From an uncultured Paracoccaceae bacterium (lineage in GTDB: Bacteria > Pseudomonadota > Alphaproteobacteria > Rhodobacterales > Rhodobacteraceae): a stretch of 39,645 bases of DNA. This document shows, piece after piece, positions 32,388 to 39,645 of the stretch (positions are counted from its first letter, which is position 1; each line of letters opens with the position of its first letter). The notes beneath the pieces were generated by a model, which was given only the letters and a program-made list of their open reading frames with translations, was not told the DNA's origin and did not search any database. A program made the translations under genes and the position numbers. The stretch is from assembly GCA_913062865.1 (NCBI GenBank), contig CAJXWO010000001.1, positions 1 to 39,645 on the forward strand, in the 5' to 3' direction.

Positions 32388-33650
32388 TCACAGGAGGCTC
32401 AGCCCCGCACCGGCGCAGGCCATCAGCCCGAGTACGGGCAAAAGCGGCCATTGCCGCCACAGGAGGAGGGCCGCGGCCAGCAGGAACAGCCCTGCGGCGC
32501 GGGGATCGAAGCTTGCCAGGTCCGGCACAGGCAGGGCGAGGCCCAGGGGCGCATCGTCGATCCGGCCGAAGAAGACATGCAGCGCGAACCACAGAGACAG
32601 GCTCAGAATCACGCCCACCACGGCAGCGGTCACGGCGGCCAGGGCCGCGCCGATGCGGGGGCGGGTGGTGATCGCCTCGAGATAGGGCGCGCCCGCGAAG
32701 ATCCACAGAAAGCACGGCACGAAGGTCATCCAAAGCACGACCAGCCCGGCCAGAAGCCCAAGACCGATCCCGCCCTGTTCGACGCCCGCGATATGGCCCA
32801 CGAATTGCGTGACCAGGATCAGCGGCCCCGGCGTGGTTTCGGCCAATCCCAGCGCGTCGATCATCTGTGCGGTGCTCAGCCAGCCATGCTCGGTCACCAC
32901 GGCCTGGGTCATGTAGGCCAGCACCGCATAGGCCCCGCCAAAGGTCACGACGGCGAGTTTCGCAAAGAACACGGCCAACCCCAGCAGAAACTCGGCCTGA
33001 AGCGCCCAAAGGACAAGGGCAGGCGCGGCCCAGAGCGCGCCCCAGATCAGGACCGTGCGCCAGGTCTCGGGACGGGCAGGGGTGTCTGCCGGGGGGGCTT
33101 TCGACAGATCGGCGGTCCAGGCCCCGTAGGCGGCGGCAAGTGCGATCACCAGCGGAAAGGGCAGGCCAAAGAGAAAGAGTGCCGCAAAGGCGAGCCCTGC
33201 CAGCACCCAATGGGCGGTCGTGGCCAGCGCCTTTTTCGACAGGCGCAGCAGGGCCTGGATCACGATCACCACCACCGTGGCCTTGATCCCGAGAAAGAGC
33301 GCCTGCACCAGCGGCAGATCGCCCACCGCCGCATAGGCCAGCGCCAGCGCCATGATCACCAACGCGCCGGGCAGCACGAAGAGCGCGCCCGCGATCAGCC
33401 CGCCGGGCACGCCACGCAGCCGCCAGCCCGCATAGGTCGCCAGCTGCATCGCCTCGGGCCCCGGCAGCATCATGCAGAACGACAGGGCGCGCAGGAACTG
33501 ATCCTCGGTCAGCCAGTCCCGCTCGTCCACGAGGGCGCGGTGCATAAGGGCGATCTGGGCTGCGGGCCCGCCGAAGGACAGGATGCCGATACGCCCGAAC
33601 ACCCAGGTCAGGGTGCCAAGATCGGCAGGGTCTGAGTGTCTGTCGGTCAC
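32388..33650 (-). CDS. chrA: Chromate efflux transporter ChrA (CHR family)
   Basis: This ~420-residue inner-membrane protein has two homologous CHR halves. The first contains FGRIGILSFGGPAAQIALMHR and MMLPGPEAMQLATYAGWRLRG, the second FFAKLAVVTFGGAYAVLAYMTQAVV with TTPGPLILVTQFVGHIAG. About ten or more helices are predicted. ChrA exports chromate by a chemiosmotic mechanism, but many homologues are of unproven specificity. The GTG at 33650 is chosen because it follows AGGGGA. An upstream ATG adding 21 residues is possible. No chrB regulator is adjacent. Confidence 0.9.
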   Translation of the reverse strand: MTDRHSDPADLGTLTWVFGRIGILSFGGPAAQIALMHRALVDERDWLTEDQFLRALSFCMMLPGPEAMQLATYAGWRLRGVPGGLIAGALFVLPGALVIMALALAYAAVGDLPLVQALFLGIKATVVVIVIQALLRLSKKALATTAHWVLAGLAFAALFLFGLPFPLVIALAAAYGAWTADLSKAPPADTPARPETWRTVLIWGALWAAPALVLWALQAEFLLGLAVFFAKLAVVTFGGAYAVLAYMTQAVVTEHGWLSTAQMIDALGLAETTPGPLILVTQFVGHIAGVEQGGIGLGLLAGLVVLWMTFVPCFLWIFAGAPYLEAITTRPRIGAALAAVTAAVVGVILSLSLWFALHVFFGRIDDAPLGLALPVPDLASFDPRAAGLFLLAAALLLWRQWPLLPVLGLMACAGAGLSLL

Positions 33651-33782
33651 CGGCGGTCCCCTGTGTGTTGGTTGTGCAGGCACATAGCGCAGGGCGGGAA
33701 ATGCCCAGTGCATCCGCGCCTCATGACCACGTTTTATGAAACCCGTGCGACGGTGCCGGGATTTCAGGGTAGGGATCGCGCG

Positions 33783-34427
33783 TCAGCCGGTCACGCGGCT
33801 GATTTCGCGCAGGATCTTGGCGCGGATCGCACGGGCGTAGTCGCGGTGGCCGCGTGCGGTCATCACGAAGCCGTCCAGCGTGATGACGCTGCGGCGGTAG
33901 AAATTGGTGATCGCGATGCCCAGCCCTTCGATGGCAAGGCCGTTGATGGTGACCCCCATGCGTTGGGCGCGTATGCGCTCGGGCCCGGTGTCGCCCCCGG
34001 CATTGGGCGTGCCGTCGCCCGAGACGTCGATCACCCGGCGGGTGCAGTCGGGGGCCGTGCGGAAGTGGTTCAGGGCAAAGCGCATCGCCTCGGCCGGGGC
34101 CGTGTCGGACAGCACGAAGGCCCGTTCAAGCCCGCGGACCCGTTGGGCGAAATTGGCCACATGCAGCGGGCTCAGCATCTGCTCCCAATCGAGGCTGACC
34201 GCCTGCTTGTCGATGCCCGACCACTGGATCACCGACAGGGCGACCCGGTCACGCACCAGGATCTCAGAGATTTCAGGATCCTGCAGCGCCAGGGCCAGGC
34301 CGTCGATCTGCAGCCGGTACTCACCCACATCGACCGAGTTCGACACGTCCATCGCCAGGATCAGCGCCGTCTCGCAGGCCGCGGCGGGACCGGTCAGGCA
34401 AAGCGATGCGATGGCGGCACGGATCAT
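33783..34427 (-). CDS. DUF1194 protein, secreted VWA-like domain
   Basis: This 214-residue protein has a short signal-like N-terminus (MIRAAIASLCLTGPAAA) followed by a von Willebrand A-like fold with a MIDAS motif, Asp27-Ser29-Ser31 in LAMDVSNSVD. VIDVSGDGTPNAGG and GLAIEGLG give further VWA strands. It is probably periplasmic and binds a divalent metal, perhaps for protein-protein contact. Function of DUF1194 is not established. The gene lies downstream of ssrA on the same strand. Confidence 0.88.
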   Translation of the reverse strand: MIRAAIASLCLTGPAAACETALILAMDVSNSVDVGEYRLQIDGLALALQDPEISEILVRDRVALSVIQWSGIDKQAVSLDWEQMLSPLHVANFAQRVRGLERAFVLSDTAPAEAMRFALNHFRTAPDCTRRVIDVSGDGTPNAGGDTGPERIRAQRMGVTINGLAIEGLGIAITNFYRRSVITLDGFVMTARGHRDYARAIRAKILREISRVTG

Positions 34428-34501
34428 GACCGCAGCGTGGCCGCAGCGCCGTCACGGGTCAAGACACACGCATGAGAGAGGGTCGGGGAAAGAAGGGAAA
34501 T
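34428..34501 (-). other. Gap between ssrA and the DUF1194 gene
   Basis: No gene is seen. On the minus strand the 3' flank of tmRNA runs into TTTCCCTTCTTTCC, a pyrimidine stretch that could aid termination. Confidence 0.5.
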
Positions 34502-34808
34502 GCAGGCTTCTGTTGCCAGGTGCCTGCGAACCCCGCCTTAGGCGGCTAGGCCCAAGGACTTAGATTTCGGTTTTTCGGACTGCTTACGCAGCCAGAGCAA
34601 CCGGAGCACGATTGTCGTTGGCAATTATGCTTAGTGAACCGATAACGGTGGTATCTCACCGGGACAAGGCTAACCCCTTTAGACGTTCGTCGATCCTGTT
34701 TCGGCCCCATGTCCCGCCAACGACCGGGTGTTTGGTGGAGCCGCCGGGTACCGCCCCCGGGTCCGATCCGCTTATTACGAGCGCGTTTATGTCCATAGTT
34801 CCGAAGAA
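34502..34808 (-). ncRNA. ssrA: tmRNA, circularly permuted two-piece form
   Basis: On the minus strand the acceptor piece comes first. Its T arm CCGGG-GGCGGTA-CCCGG and 3' acceptor strand CGGCTCC-A-CCA end at 34733. A short intervening sequence follows. The coding piece begins at 34708 with GGGGCCGAAACAGGATCGAC, whose first seven bases pair with CGGCTCC. The tag reading frame lies at 34584-34622. A hairpin GCAGGC / GCCTGC (34502-34527) closes the 3' side. The permuted order is standard for alphaproteobacteria, where the precursor is cut into two RNAs. The outer ends are approximate. tmRNA rescues stalled ribosomes together with SmpB. Confidence 0.93.
34584..34622 (-). other. tmRNA proteolysis tag reading frame
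   Basis: The minus strand encodes ANDNRAPVALAA followed by TAA. The C-terminal Ala-Ala is the ClpX recognition end, and AANDN-like residues bind SspB. It fits with sspB in this window. Confidence 0.92.
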
Positions 34809-34814
34809 CACCCC

Positions 34815-34844
34815 AGATATCGGCGGGATGGCCGGGAATTTCAA
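34815..34844 (-). promoter_or_regulatory. Candidate ssrA promoter
   Basis: TTGAAA (34844-34839 on the minus strand) and ATATCT (34820-34815) are separated by 18 bp, predicting transcription from about 34808, just upstream of the tmRNA acceptor piece. Confidence 0.5.
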
Positions 34845-34864
34845 GGGGGCTCAGCGCGGGAGGG

Positions 34865-35215
34865 TCAGAGATTGGCCCAGATCAGCCAGGCGGCAAAGCC
34901 CGCCTCGAAGGCGAAATAGATGAATGCCTTGGGTTGCGGCGGCTGGTCCAGCACCATCGAAATCAGCCGCCCTGCCGAGGCACCGGCATAGGCCACACCC
35001 ATCATGGCGTAGGCCATCGGTGCGCCCAGGATCAGGCAGCCCAGCCCCAGCGCCACGAAGAGCCCGCCGACCGAAGCCCGCATCTCGGACAGGCCCATGT
35101 TGGTGTTCTTGGGGGCAAGGTCCAGCACATACGCCGTGAAGCGCGGGGCCAGGAACCCGAAGGCGCCGAAGGCGATGGTCATCAGGGCGATGGCGATGTT
35201 GATCCACTCGGTCAT
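34865..35215 (-). CDS. DUF4345 family small membrane protein
   Basis: This 116-residue protein has four hydrophobic segments, near residues 5-25, 47-65, 68-84 and 96-114, consistent with four membrane helices. MRASVGGLFVALGLG in the second helix is typical of DUF4345. No catalytic residues are obvious and function is unknown. It is divergent from the DUF2182 gene across about 120 bp. The ribosome-binding site is weak. Confidence 0.75.
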   Translation of the reverse strand: MTEWINIAIALMTIAFGAFGFLAPRFTAYVLDLAPKNTNMGLSEMRASVGGLFVALGLGCLILGAPMAYAMMGVAYAGASAGRLISMVLDQPPQPKAFIYFAFEAGFAAWLIWANL

Positions 35216-35335
35216 GCGCCCAAGGTAGGCCGCTGCGCAGGCGGGGGAACCCCGAAAAAGACACTGCGTCAAAGGTTTCCGGACTTGCGGGGCGGGCCCG
35301 GGCGCGGCAACGTCACCGACGGAGGAGAAACCGAA

Positions 35336-36097
35336 ATGATTTCCAGCCGCATCCGGGCGTTTGCGCTGCCCCATTGGATCTTTCTTTTCGGCGTCATTCT
35401 CGTGGCGTGGGCAATGCTCTATGCCATGGCCGTCTCGACCGAGCTGCGCGAGGCCGGGCGCATTTACGGTGCGGATCTTCTGGCGCAGTTCTGCATGGTT
35501 AGCCCCGACGCAGCGGGGTTTGCCCGCCTGCTTGCCATGTGGGCGCTGATGTCGGCGGCGATGATGGCGCCCACAGCGCTTCCGGCCTTTGCAACCTATG
35601 ACGACCTGTCCCAGGCCGGTGCCGAAACGCGGTTCTGGGCGCTGGTAGGCGGCTACATCACCGTCTGGCTGGGTTTTTCGGCACTCGCTGCCGGGACGCA
35701 GATCGCGTTTTTCCAGGCGGGTCTGCTTAGCCCCTTCGGCGACAGCCTGTCATGGGTCCTGTCGGGTACCCTGTTGCTCGGGGCGGGGGCCTACCAGTTC
35801 AGCGCGCTCAAGGCGGCCTGCCTTGCGAAATGCCGCCACCCGCTGACCTTTTTCATGGCCCATTGGGACGAGGGGCCATGGCGTAACGGCCTGCGGTTGG
35901 GGGCGGTCTGCGTTGGCTGCTGCTGGGCCCTGATGCTTCTGGCCTTCGTGGGCGGGGTGATGAACCTCGCCTTCATGGGACTTGCCACGCTGCTGATGGC
36001 CGTGGAAAAACTGCCCAGCCCGGGACGGTGGCTCACGCCGGTGCTGGGGGTCGGGCTGCTCGCGGCGGGGGCGTTGACGCTTTTCGCCGGGATCTAG
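35336..36097 (+). CDS. DUF2182 integral membrane protein, probable metal-related
   Basis: This 253-residue protein has about six membrane helices and the DUF2182 motifs: MSAAMMAPTALPAF in helix two, CLAKCRHPLTFFM between helices, and GAVCVGCCWALMLLAFVGGVMNLAFM. The Met- and Cys-rich patches suggest soft-metal binding. The family is described as predicted metal-binding. A strong GGAGGAG precedes the ATG at 35336. It is the first gene of a three-gene set with DUF1326 and DinB, 15 bp ahead of the DUF1326 gene. Confidence 0.88.
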   Translation: MISSRIRAFALPHWIFLFGVILVAWAMLYAMAVSTELREAGRIYGADLLAQFCMVSPDAAGFARLLAMWALMSAAMMAPTALPAFATYDDLSQAGAETRFWALVGGYITVWLGFSALAAGTQIAFFQAGLLSPFGDSLSWVLSGTLLLGAGAYQFSALKAACLAKCRHPLTFFMAHWDEGPWRNGLRLGAVCVGCCWALMLLAFVGGVMNLAFMGLATLLMAVEKLPSPGRWLTPVLGVGLLAAGALTLFAGI

Positions 36098-36112
36098 AAA
36101 GGGAGGACAAGC

Positions 36113-36751
36113 ATGGCATTCGACGGTGAGGTCGGAACGGTTCCGTGGACGATCAAGGGTGAGTTGATCCTCAATTGCAACTGCACGGTCTTCTGCCCCT
36201 GCGTGGTCAGCCTGGGCAAGCATCCGCCCACGGAAGGCCACTGCCAGACCTGGGGCGGCGTGCGGATCGACAGCGGCAGCTACGGCGATCTGGACCTGAG
36301 CGGGTTCAACATCGGATTGATGATCGAGATCCCCGGCATGATGAGCCGCGGCAACTGGAAGGTCGCGCTGTTCATCGACGACCGCACCAGCGACGCGCAA
36401 TACGACGCGCTGGTCAACATCTTCAGCGGCGCGGCCAAGGGCACCACGGGCCTGTTCCAGATCCTCGTGGGCGAGATCCTGGGCCATGAGCGCCAGCCCG
36501 TCACCTATGAGACCGAGGGCAAGACGCGCCACATCACCGTGGGGCGCAAGATCCACGGCGTGGTGGCCCCGGTGTCGGGCAAGGACAAGGACCGCGATCT
36601 CGTCATCACCAACACCGAATACTGGATGGGGCCCGACATCACCGTGGCGACCGCGTCGAAGGGCAAGCTGCGCGCCTATGGCCGGGTCTGGGATTTCGAC
36701 GGGCGCTCGGCCGAGATCTGCCAGATCGACTGGAAAGGGCCGCGCGGATGA
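36113..36751 (+). CDS. DUF1326 protein with CxCx3CxC cysteine cluster
   Basis: This 212-residue soluble protein starts with a short beta-rich stretch and the cluster Cys22, Cys24, Cys28, Cys30 (NCNCTVFCPC), followed by His37, His43 and Cys44. These are likely metal ligands. The rest is a beta-rich domain with GNWKVALFIDDRTSDAQ and TGLFQILVGEILGHERQPV. DUF1326 commonly neighbours or is fused to DUF2182, as here. A role in copper or other soft-metal handling is inferred. The stop overlaps the DinB start (ATGA). Confidence 0.88.
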   Translation: MAFDGEVGTVPWTIKGELILNCNCTVFCPCVVSLGKHPPTEGHCQTWGGVRIDSGSYGDLDLSGFNIGLMIEIPGMMSRGNWKVALFIDDRTSDAQYDALVNIFSGAAKGTTGLFQILVGEILGHERQPVTYETEGKTRHITVGRKIHGVVAPVSGKDKDRDLVITNTEYWMGPDITVATASKGKLRAYGRVWDFDGRSAEICQIDWKGPRG

Positions 36752-37263
36752 TCGACCCGGCCTATTGCGTGATGATGGCGCGCTACAATGGCTGGCAGAA
36801 TCGCCAGCTGCGCAAGCTCTGCGAGGGTCTGAGCCATGAAGACCTGACACGGGACCGGGGGGCGTTTTTCGGGTCGATCTTCGGAACGTTGAACCATGTG
36901 CTCTGGGCCGATCAGATGTGGCTTGCGCGGTTGACCAAGGCCGAGTTGCCGCCGACGCCCGACGACAACGGCGTGACCTGGCAGCCCACCTTTGCCGCGT
37001 GGTCGGCAGAGCGGTTCCGTGTGGACGGGCGGCTGCTGCTATGGGCGGAAAAGCTGAGTTCGATCGACCTGCGAGGCCCTCTGACGTGGTATTCCGGGAT
37101 CAAGAAAGCCGATGTGAGCCGCCCGATCGCGCAATGCGTGGTGCATCTGTTCAACCACCAGACCCATCACAGGGGACAGGTGCACGCGATGCTGACCGCC
37201 GCCGGGCTGGAGGCTCCGGTCAGCGACGTGGCCTTCATGCCCGACAAGGGGCCATGGGTCTGA
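36748..37263 (+). CDS. DinB family four-helix metal protein
   Basis: This 171-residue protein has the DinB metal triad His50 (TLNHVLWAD), His137 and His141 (NHQTHHRGQ), the HX(n)HxxxH pattern of the DinB/YfiT superfamily. Members bind zinc or nickel, and several are thiol-S-transferases using bacillithiol, mycothiol or glutathione. The biochemical role here is unknown. It is translationally coupled to DUF1326. Confidence 0.92.
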   Translation: MIDPAYCVMMARYNGWQNRQLRKLCEGLSHEDLTRDRGAFFGSIFGTLNHVLWADQMWLARLTKAELPPTPDDNGVTWQPTFAAWSAERFRVDGRLLLWAEKLSSIDLRGPLTWYSGIKKADVSRPIAQCVVHLFNHQTHHRGQVHAMLTAAGLEAPVSDVAFMPDKGPWV

Positions 37264-37357
37264 CCCGAGAACGGGGGATGCGCCCAAGCCGCGAATCTGC
37301 CTAGCTGCTGGCAAGCGAGTTCAGGGCCCCACGGCCCGCAAAGAAAGGGATAAGACA

Positions 37358-38350
37358 ATGTTCAATGCGCTGGTCGTAGACAAGGACGACGACGGCAAAA
37401 CCCACGCACAGGTCAAACAGATCGGACTGGACGATCTGCCCCAGGCCGAGGTGACCGTCGCGGTCGAGTATTCCACCGTCAACTACAAGGACGGGCTTTG
37501 CATTGGCCCGGGCGGCGGGCTGGTGCGCACCTATCCGCATATCCCCGGCATCGACTTTGCAGGTACGGTCGAGGCATCGGACGATGACCGCTACAAGCCC
37601 GGCGACAAGGTCGTTCTGACCGGCTGGCGCGTGGGCGAGGCCCATTGGGGCGGTTATTCCCAGAAGGCGCGGGTCAAGGCAGATTGGCTGGTGCCGCTGC
37701 CCGAGGGCCTCGACACCCGACAGGCGATGGCGGTGGGCACCGCCGGTCTTACCGCGATGCTGTCGGTGATGGCGCTCGAGGACCACGGTCTCGCGCCCGG
37801 CCATGGCCCGGTGCTGGTGACAGGGGCCGCGGGCGGCGTGGGGTCGACCGCGACTGCGATCCTGGCCAAGCTGGGCCACGAGGTGGCGGCGGTGACGGGC
37901 CGTCCGGAAACGGCCGACTACCTCAAGGGCCTCGGCGCGACCGAGATTGTCCCGCGCGACGAGCTGACCGAGGTGACGCGCAAGCCGCTTGAAAGCGAAC
38001 GCTGGTCGGGCTGCGTCGATGCCGTGGCGGGCGCGATGCTGGGCCAGGTGCTGAAGCAGATGAAATACGGCACCTCTGTCGCCGCCGTGGGCCTCGCGGG
38101 CGGTGCGGCGATCGAAGGCGCGCTGATCACGCCCTTCATCCTGCGCGGCGTGAACCTATTGGGAATCGACAGCGTGATGCAGCCCTTCGCCAACCGCCTG
38201 CGCGCCTGGCAGCGGATCGCGCAGGACATGCCCATGGACAAGCTCGAGGCGATGGTCCAGCCCGCCACCTTGGGCGATCTGCCGGGCCTCGGGGCGGATA
38301 TCCTCAAGGGCCAGGTCAAGGGTCGGATCGTGGTGGACGTGAACGCCTGA
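37358..38350 (+). CDS. acuI: Acrylyl-CoA reductase AcuI (YhdH family)
   Basis: This 330-residue NADPH-dependent MDR enzyme has the family N-terminus MFNALVVDKDDDGK and the motifs STVNYKDGLCIGPGGGLVRTYPHIPGIDFAGTV (residues ~39-72), GWRVGEAHWGGYSQKARVKADWLVPLP and VTGAAGGVGSTA. It lacks the zinc ligands of alcohol dehydrogenases. AcuI reduces acryloyl-CoA to propionyl-CoA, detoxifying acrylate released from DMSP. No dmdA or ddd lyase is next to it. The ribosome-binding site is AAAGGG. Confidence 0.9.
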   Translation: MFNALVVDKDDDGKTHAQVKQIGLDDLPQAEVTVAVEYSTVNYKDGLCIGPGGGLVRTYPHIPGIDFAGTVEASDDDRYKPGDKVVLTGWRVGEAHWGGYSQKARVKADWLVPLPEGLDTRQAMAVGTAGLTAMLSVMALEDHGLAPGHGPVLVTGAAGGVGSTATAILAKLGHEVAAVTGRPETADYLKGLGATEIVPRDELTEVTRKPLESERWSGCVDAVAGAMLGQVLKQMKYGTSVAAVGLAGGAAIEGALITPFILRGVNLLGIDSVMQPFANRLRAWQRIAQDMPMDKLEAMVQPATLGDLPGLGADILKGQVKGRIVVDVNA

Positions 38351-38389
38351 TCGGCCTCTTGTAGCCATATTTCCCAAAAGATCCAAACG

Positions 38390-38420
38390 CCGCAGGTCAT
38401 CTGGCCTGCGGTTTTTGTTT
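38390..38420 (+). terminator. Intrinsic terminator after acuI
   Basis: CCGCAGG-TCATCTGG-CCTGCGG is a 7-bp GC stem (38390-38396 with 38405-38411), followed by TTTTTGTTTT. It lies 40 bp after the acuI stop. Confidence 0.88.
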
Positions 38421-38489
38421 TGCCAAGCCCTTCGGCTCTTTTGTTTGGTTGTATCCGAACGGGATCTACCGTTAGGCTAAGCATGCGAT

Positions 38490-38505
38490 CGGCAATCTCT
38501 TGCCG
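38490..38505 (+). promoter_or_regulatory. Small palindrome upstream of the stress-protein gene
   Basis: CGGCAA-TCTC-TTGCCG is a 6-bp inverted repeat 83 bp before the GTG start of the universal stress protein gene. It could be an operator. No family consensus is recognised. Confidence 0.3.
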
Positions 38506-38587
38506 AAATGAAAACCGAATACCCCGCGCAGGTCAGGCGCGCCGGTAACGCGGTGTGTCCCGTCCTGAGCACAAAAGGAGGGAGACA

Positions 38588-39007
38588 GTGTTTAGGAAAA
38601 TTATGACGCCCGTCGATCTGGCGCATCAGGATCGTCTGGCCAAGGCGCTGCAAGTCAGCGCCGATCTGGCCAAACACTACAACGTCCCGGTGATCTATGT
38701 CGGCGTCTCGGCTGCCACGCCCAGCTCGGTCGCCCACACGCCGGCCGAGTTTGCCGACAAGCTTGGCAAGTTCGCGGCTGGCCAAGGTGAGCTGCACGGG
38801 ATCGAGGCGTCTGCGCATGCGATCACCAGCCACGATCCGAGAACGGATCTTGACCCGACGCTGCTCAAGGCGGTGGACGAGACCGGCGCGGACCTGGTGG
38901 TGATGGCCAGCCACATTCCCAACGTCACCGATTACATCTGGCCGTCCAATGGCGGCACGATCGCGGGCCATGCCAAGGCTTCGGTGCTCGTGGTGCGCGA
39001 CAGCTAA
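38588..39007 (+). CDS. Universal stress protein (UspA family)
   Basis: This 139-residue single-domain protein starts with FRKIMTPVDLAHQDRLAKAL and has LKAVDETGADLVVMASH and GGTIAGHAKASVLVVRDS, the C-terminal nucleotide-binding strand. A full ATP-binding G-2x-G-9x-G-S/T is only partial, so it may be of the non-ATP type. The GTG at 38588 is chosen because it follows GGAGGG. It is cotranscribed with the BCCT transporter, 41 bp upstream. Small Usp proteins of this kind are often found beside osmolyte or TRAP transporters and may regulate them. Confidence 0.9.
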   Translation: MFRKIMTPVDLAHQDRLAKALQVSADLAKHYNVPVIYVGVSAATPSSVAHTPAEFADKLGKFAAGQGELHGIEASAHAITSHDPRTDLDPTLLKAVDETGADLVVMASHIPNVTDYIWPSNGGTIAGHAKASVLVVRDS

Positions 39008-39048
39008 GCGCGCGCCACGCCCCTGACGACAGCAAACGGAGGTCATCC

Positions 39049-39645
39049 ATGAGCGATGAATCAACGGATATGGAAGGGATCCCGGCGCCGGAAGGTGCGT
39101 CGGATCTGATCGAGACCGATTACGAAATCGGTCAGGACAATATCGAAACGCAAATCGGCCCGTTCGGGCTGGACATTCACAACCCGGTCTTTCTGATCTC
39201 GGGGCTGAGCGTTATGCTGTTCGTCTTCTATACGCTGGCCCTGCCGGAACAGGCGGGTGCGCTGTTCTCGGCGATGTTCAACTTCACCACCCAACAGTTC
39301 GATTGGTTCTTCCTGGGCGCGGCCAATATCTTTGTGCTGTTTTGCCTGCTTTTGATCTTGTTGCCTGTTGGCTCTGTCCGGCTGGGCGGCGCGGACGCCA
39401 CACCCGATTACACCTATATCGGCTGGTTCGCGATGCTGTTCGCCGCCGGCATGGGCATCGGCCTGATGTTCTACGGCGTCTCGGAGCCGATGAGCCACTT
39501 CAGTTCGTCCATCGGCGGGACAGCGGCCGAAGGCGGTGCGCGCACCGACTGGGCACCGCTGGGCGCTGCCGGGGGTGACGAACAGGCCGCGGTGCGCCTG
39601 GCCTTTGCCGCGACGATCTTCCACTGGGCGTTGCACCCCTGGGCG
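39049..39645 (+). CDS. BCCT family transporter (betaine/choline/DMSP type), 5' part; 3' end outside window
   Basis: The visible 199 residues start MSDESTDMEGIPAPEGASDLIETDYE, an acidic N-terminal tail, then two hydrophobic helices and a third containing GMGIGLMFYGVSEPMSHF, the BCCT glycine-rich signature. The open frame ends in HWALHPWA, the start of the next helix. BCCT carriers import glycine betaine, choline, carnitine or DMSP with sodium or protons. The GMGIGL form does not discriminate substrate. GGAGG precedes the ATG. Cut off by the window edge. Confidence 0.93.
   Translation, partial: MSDESTDMEGIPAPEGASDLIETDYEIGQDNIETQIGPFGLDIHNPVFLISGLSVMLFVFYTLALPEQAGALFSAMFNFTTQQFDWFFLGAANIFVLFCLLLILLPVGSVRLGGADATPDYTYIGWFAMLFAAGMGIGLMFYGVSEPMSHFSSSIGGTAAEGGARTDWAPLGAAGGDEQAAVRLAFAATIFHWALHPWA

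Overview
The window is about 39.6 kb of gene-dense, GC-rich DNA with no rRNA, insertion sequence, integrase, phage gene or CRISPR array. It looks like the core chromosome of a marine Roseobacter-type alphaproteobacterium (order Rhodobacterales). The support is a circularly permuted two-piece tmRNA with tag ANDNRAPVALAA, an alphaproteobacterial SspB, an F1-ATPase zeta subunit (DUF1476), an RNase E whose S1 domain is split by a long acidic insert, an AcuI acrylyl-CoA reductase beside a BCCT transporter, and a methionine synthase broken into separate proteins. The genus cannot be fixed from this sequence.

Layout. 1-3957: the 3' part of a giant secreted RTX adhesin with eight tandem units of about 129 residues. 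4016-6697: tRNA-Asn, a LACTB2-like metallo-hydrolase divergent from an orphan EnvZ-like kinase, and a CAT-anticodon tRNA. 6818-8454: purM-purN, then rnd. 9729-11494: a small lipoprotein, sufE and an unknown gene. 11616-15498: a corrinoid methyl-transfer island holding DUF1638, a possible 42-codon coupled ORF, a cobalamin-binding protein and a homocysteine methyltransferase, with an oppositely oriented radical SAM gene in the middle whose promoter carries a LexA box. 15755-19281: DUF1476 divergent from a tightly overlapped purC-rraB-like-purS-adh-purQ operon. 19318-22430: a DctB/DctD-type two-component pair whose regulator lacks the GAFTGA loop. 22431-25785: rne with a long leader. 25854-29605: a TusA-like protein, ccdA, and a membrane hydrolase overlapping a cytochrome P450. 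29595-29717: a cluster of palindromes. 29720-34427 (minus strand): a small conserved ORF, an RHH protein, DUF4169, fumC, sspB, chrA and a DUF1194 protein. 34502-34808: ssrA. 34865-38350: DUF4345, divergent from DUF2182-DUF1326-DinB, then acuI. 38588-39645: a universal stress protein and the start of a BCCT transporter.

How the genes fit together. Five purine genes occur in two blocks (M,N and C,S,Q). RNA turnover is represented by RNase D, RNase E and a candidate RraB-type RNase E inhibitor inside the purine operon. Trans-translation and proteolysis are represented by ssrA and sspB. Methyl and sulfur metabolism is represented by the split methionine synthase, SufE, a TusA-like protein, AcuI and the betaine/DMSP-type transporter.

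The observations most worth following are the LexA box lying exactly between the -35 and -10 elements of the radical SAM gene, the GAFTGA-less DctD, the corrinoid island with its coupled mini-ORF, the DUF2182-DUF1326-DinB module with a cysteine cluster, and the hydrolase-P450 pair. None is proven to be a new system. All functional calls come from reading motifs and were not checked by database search.
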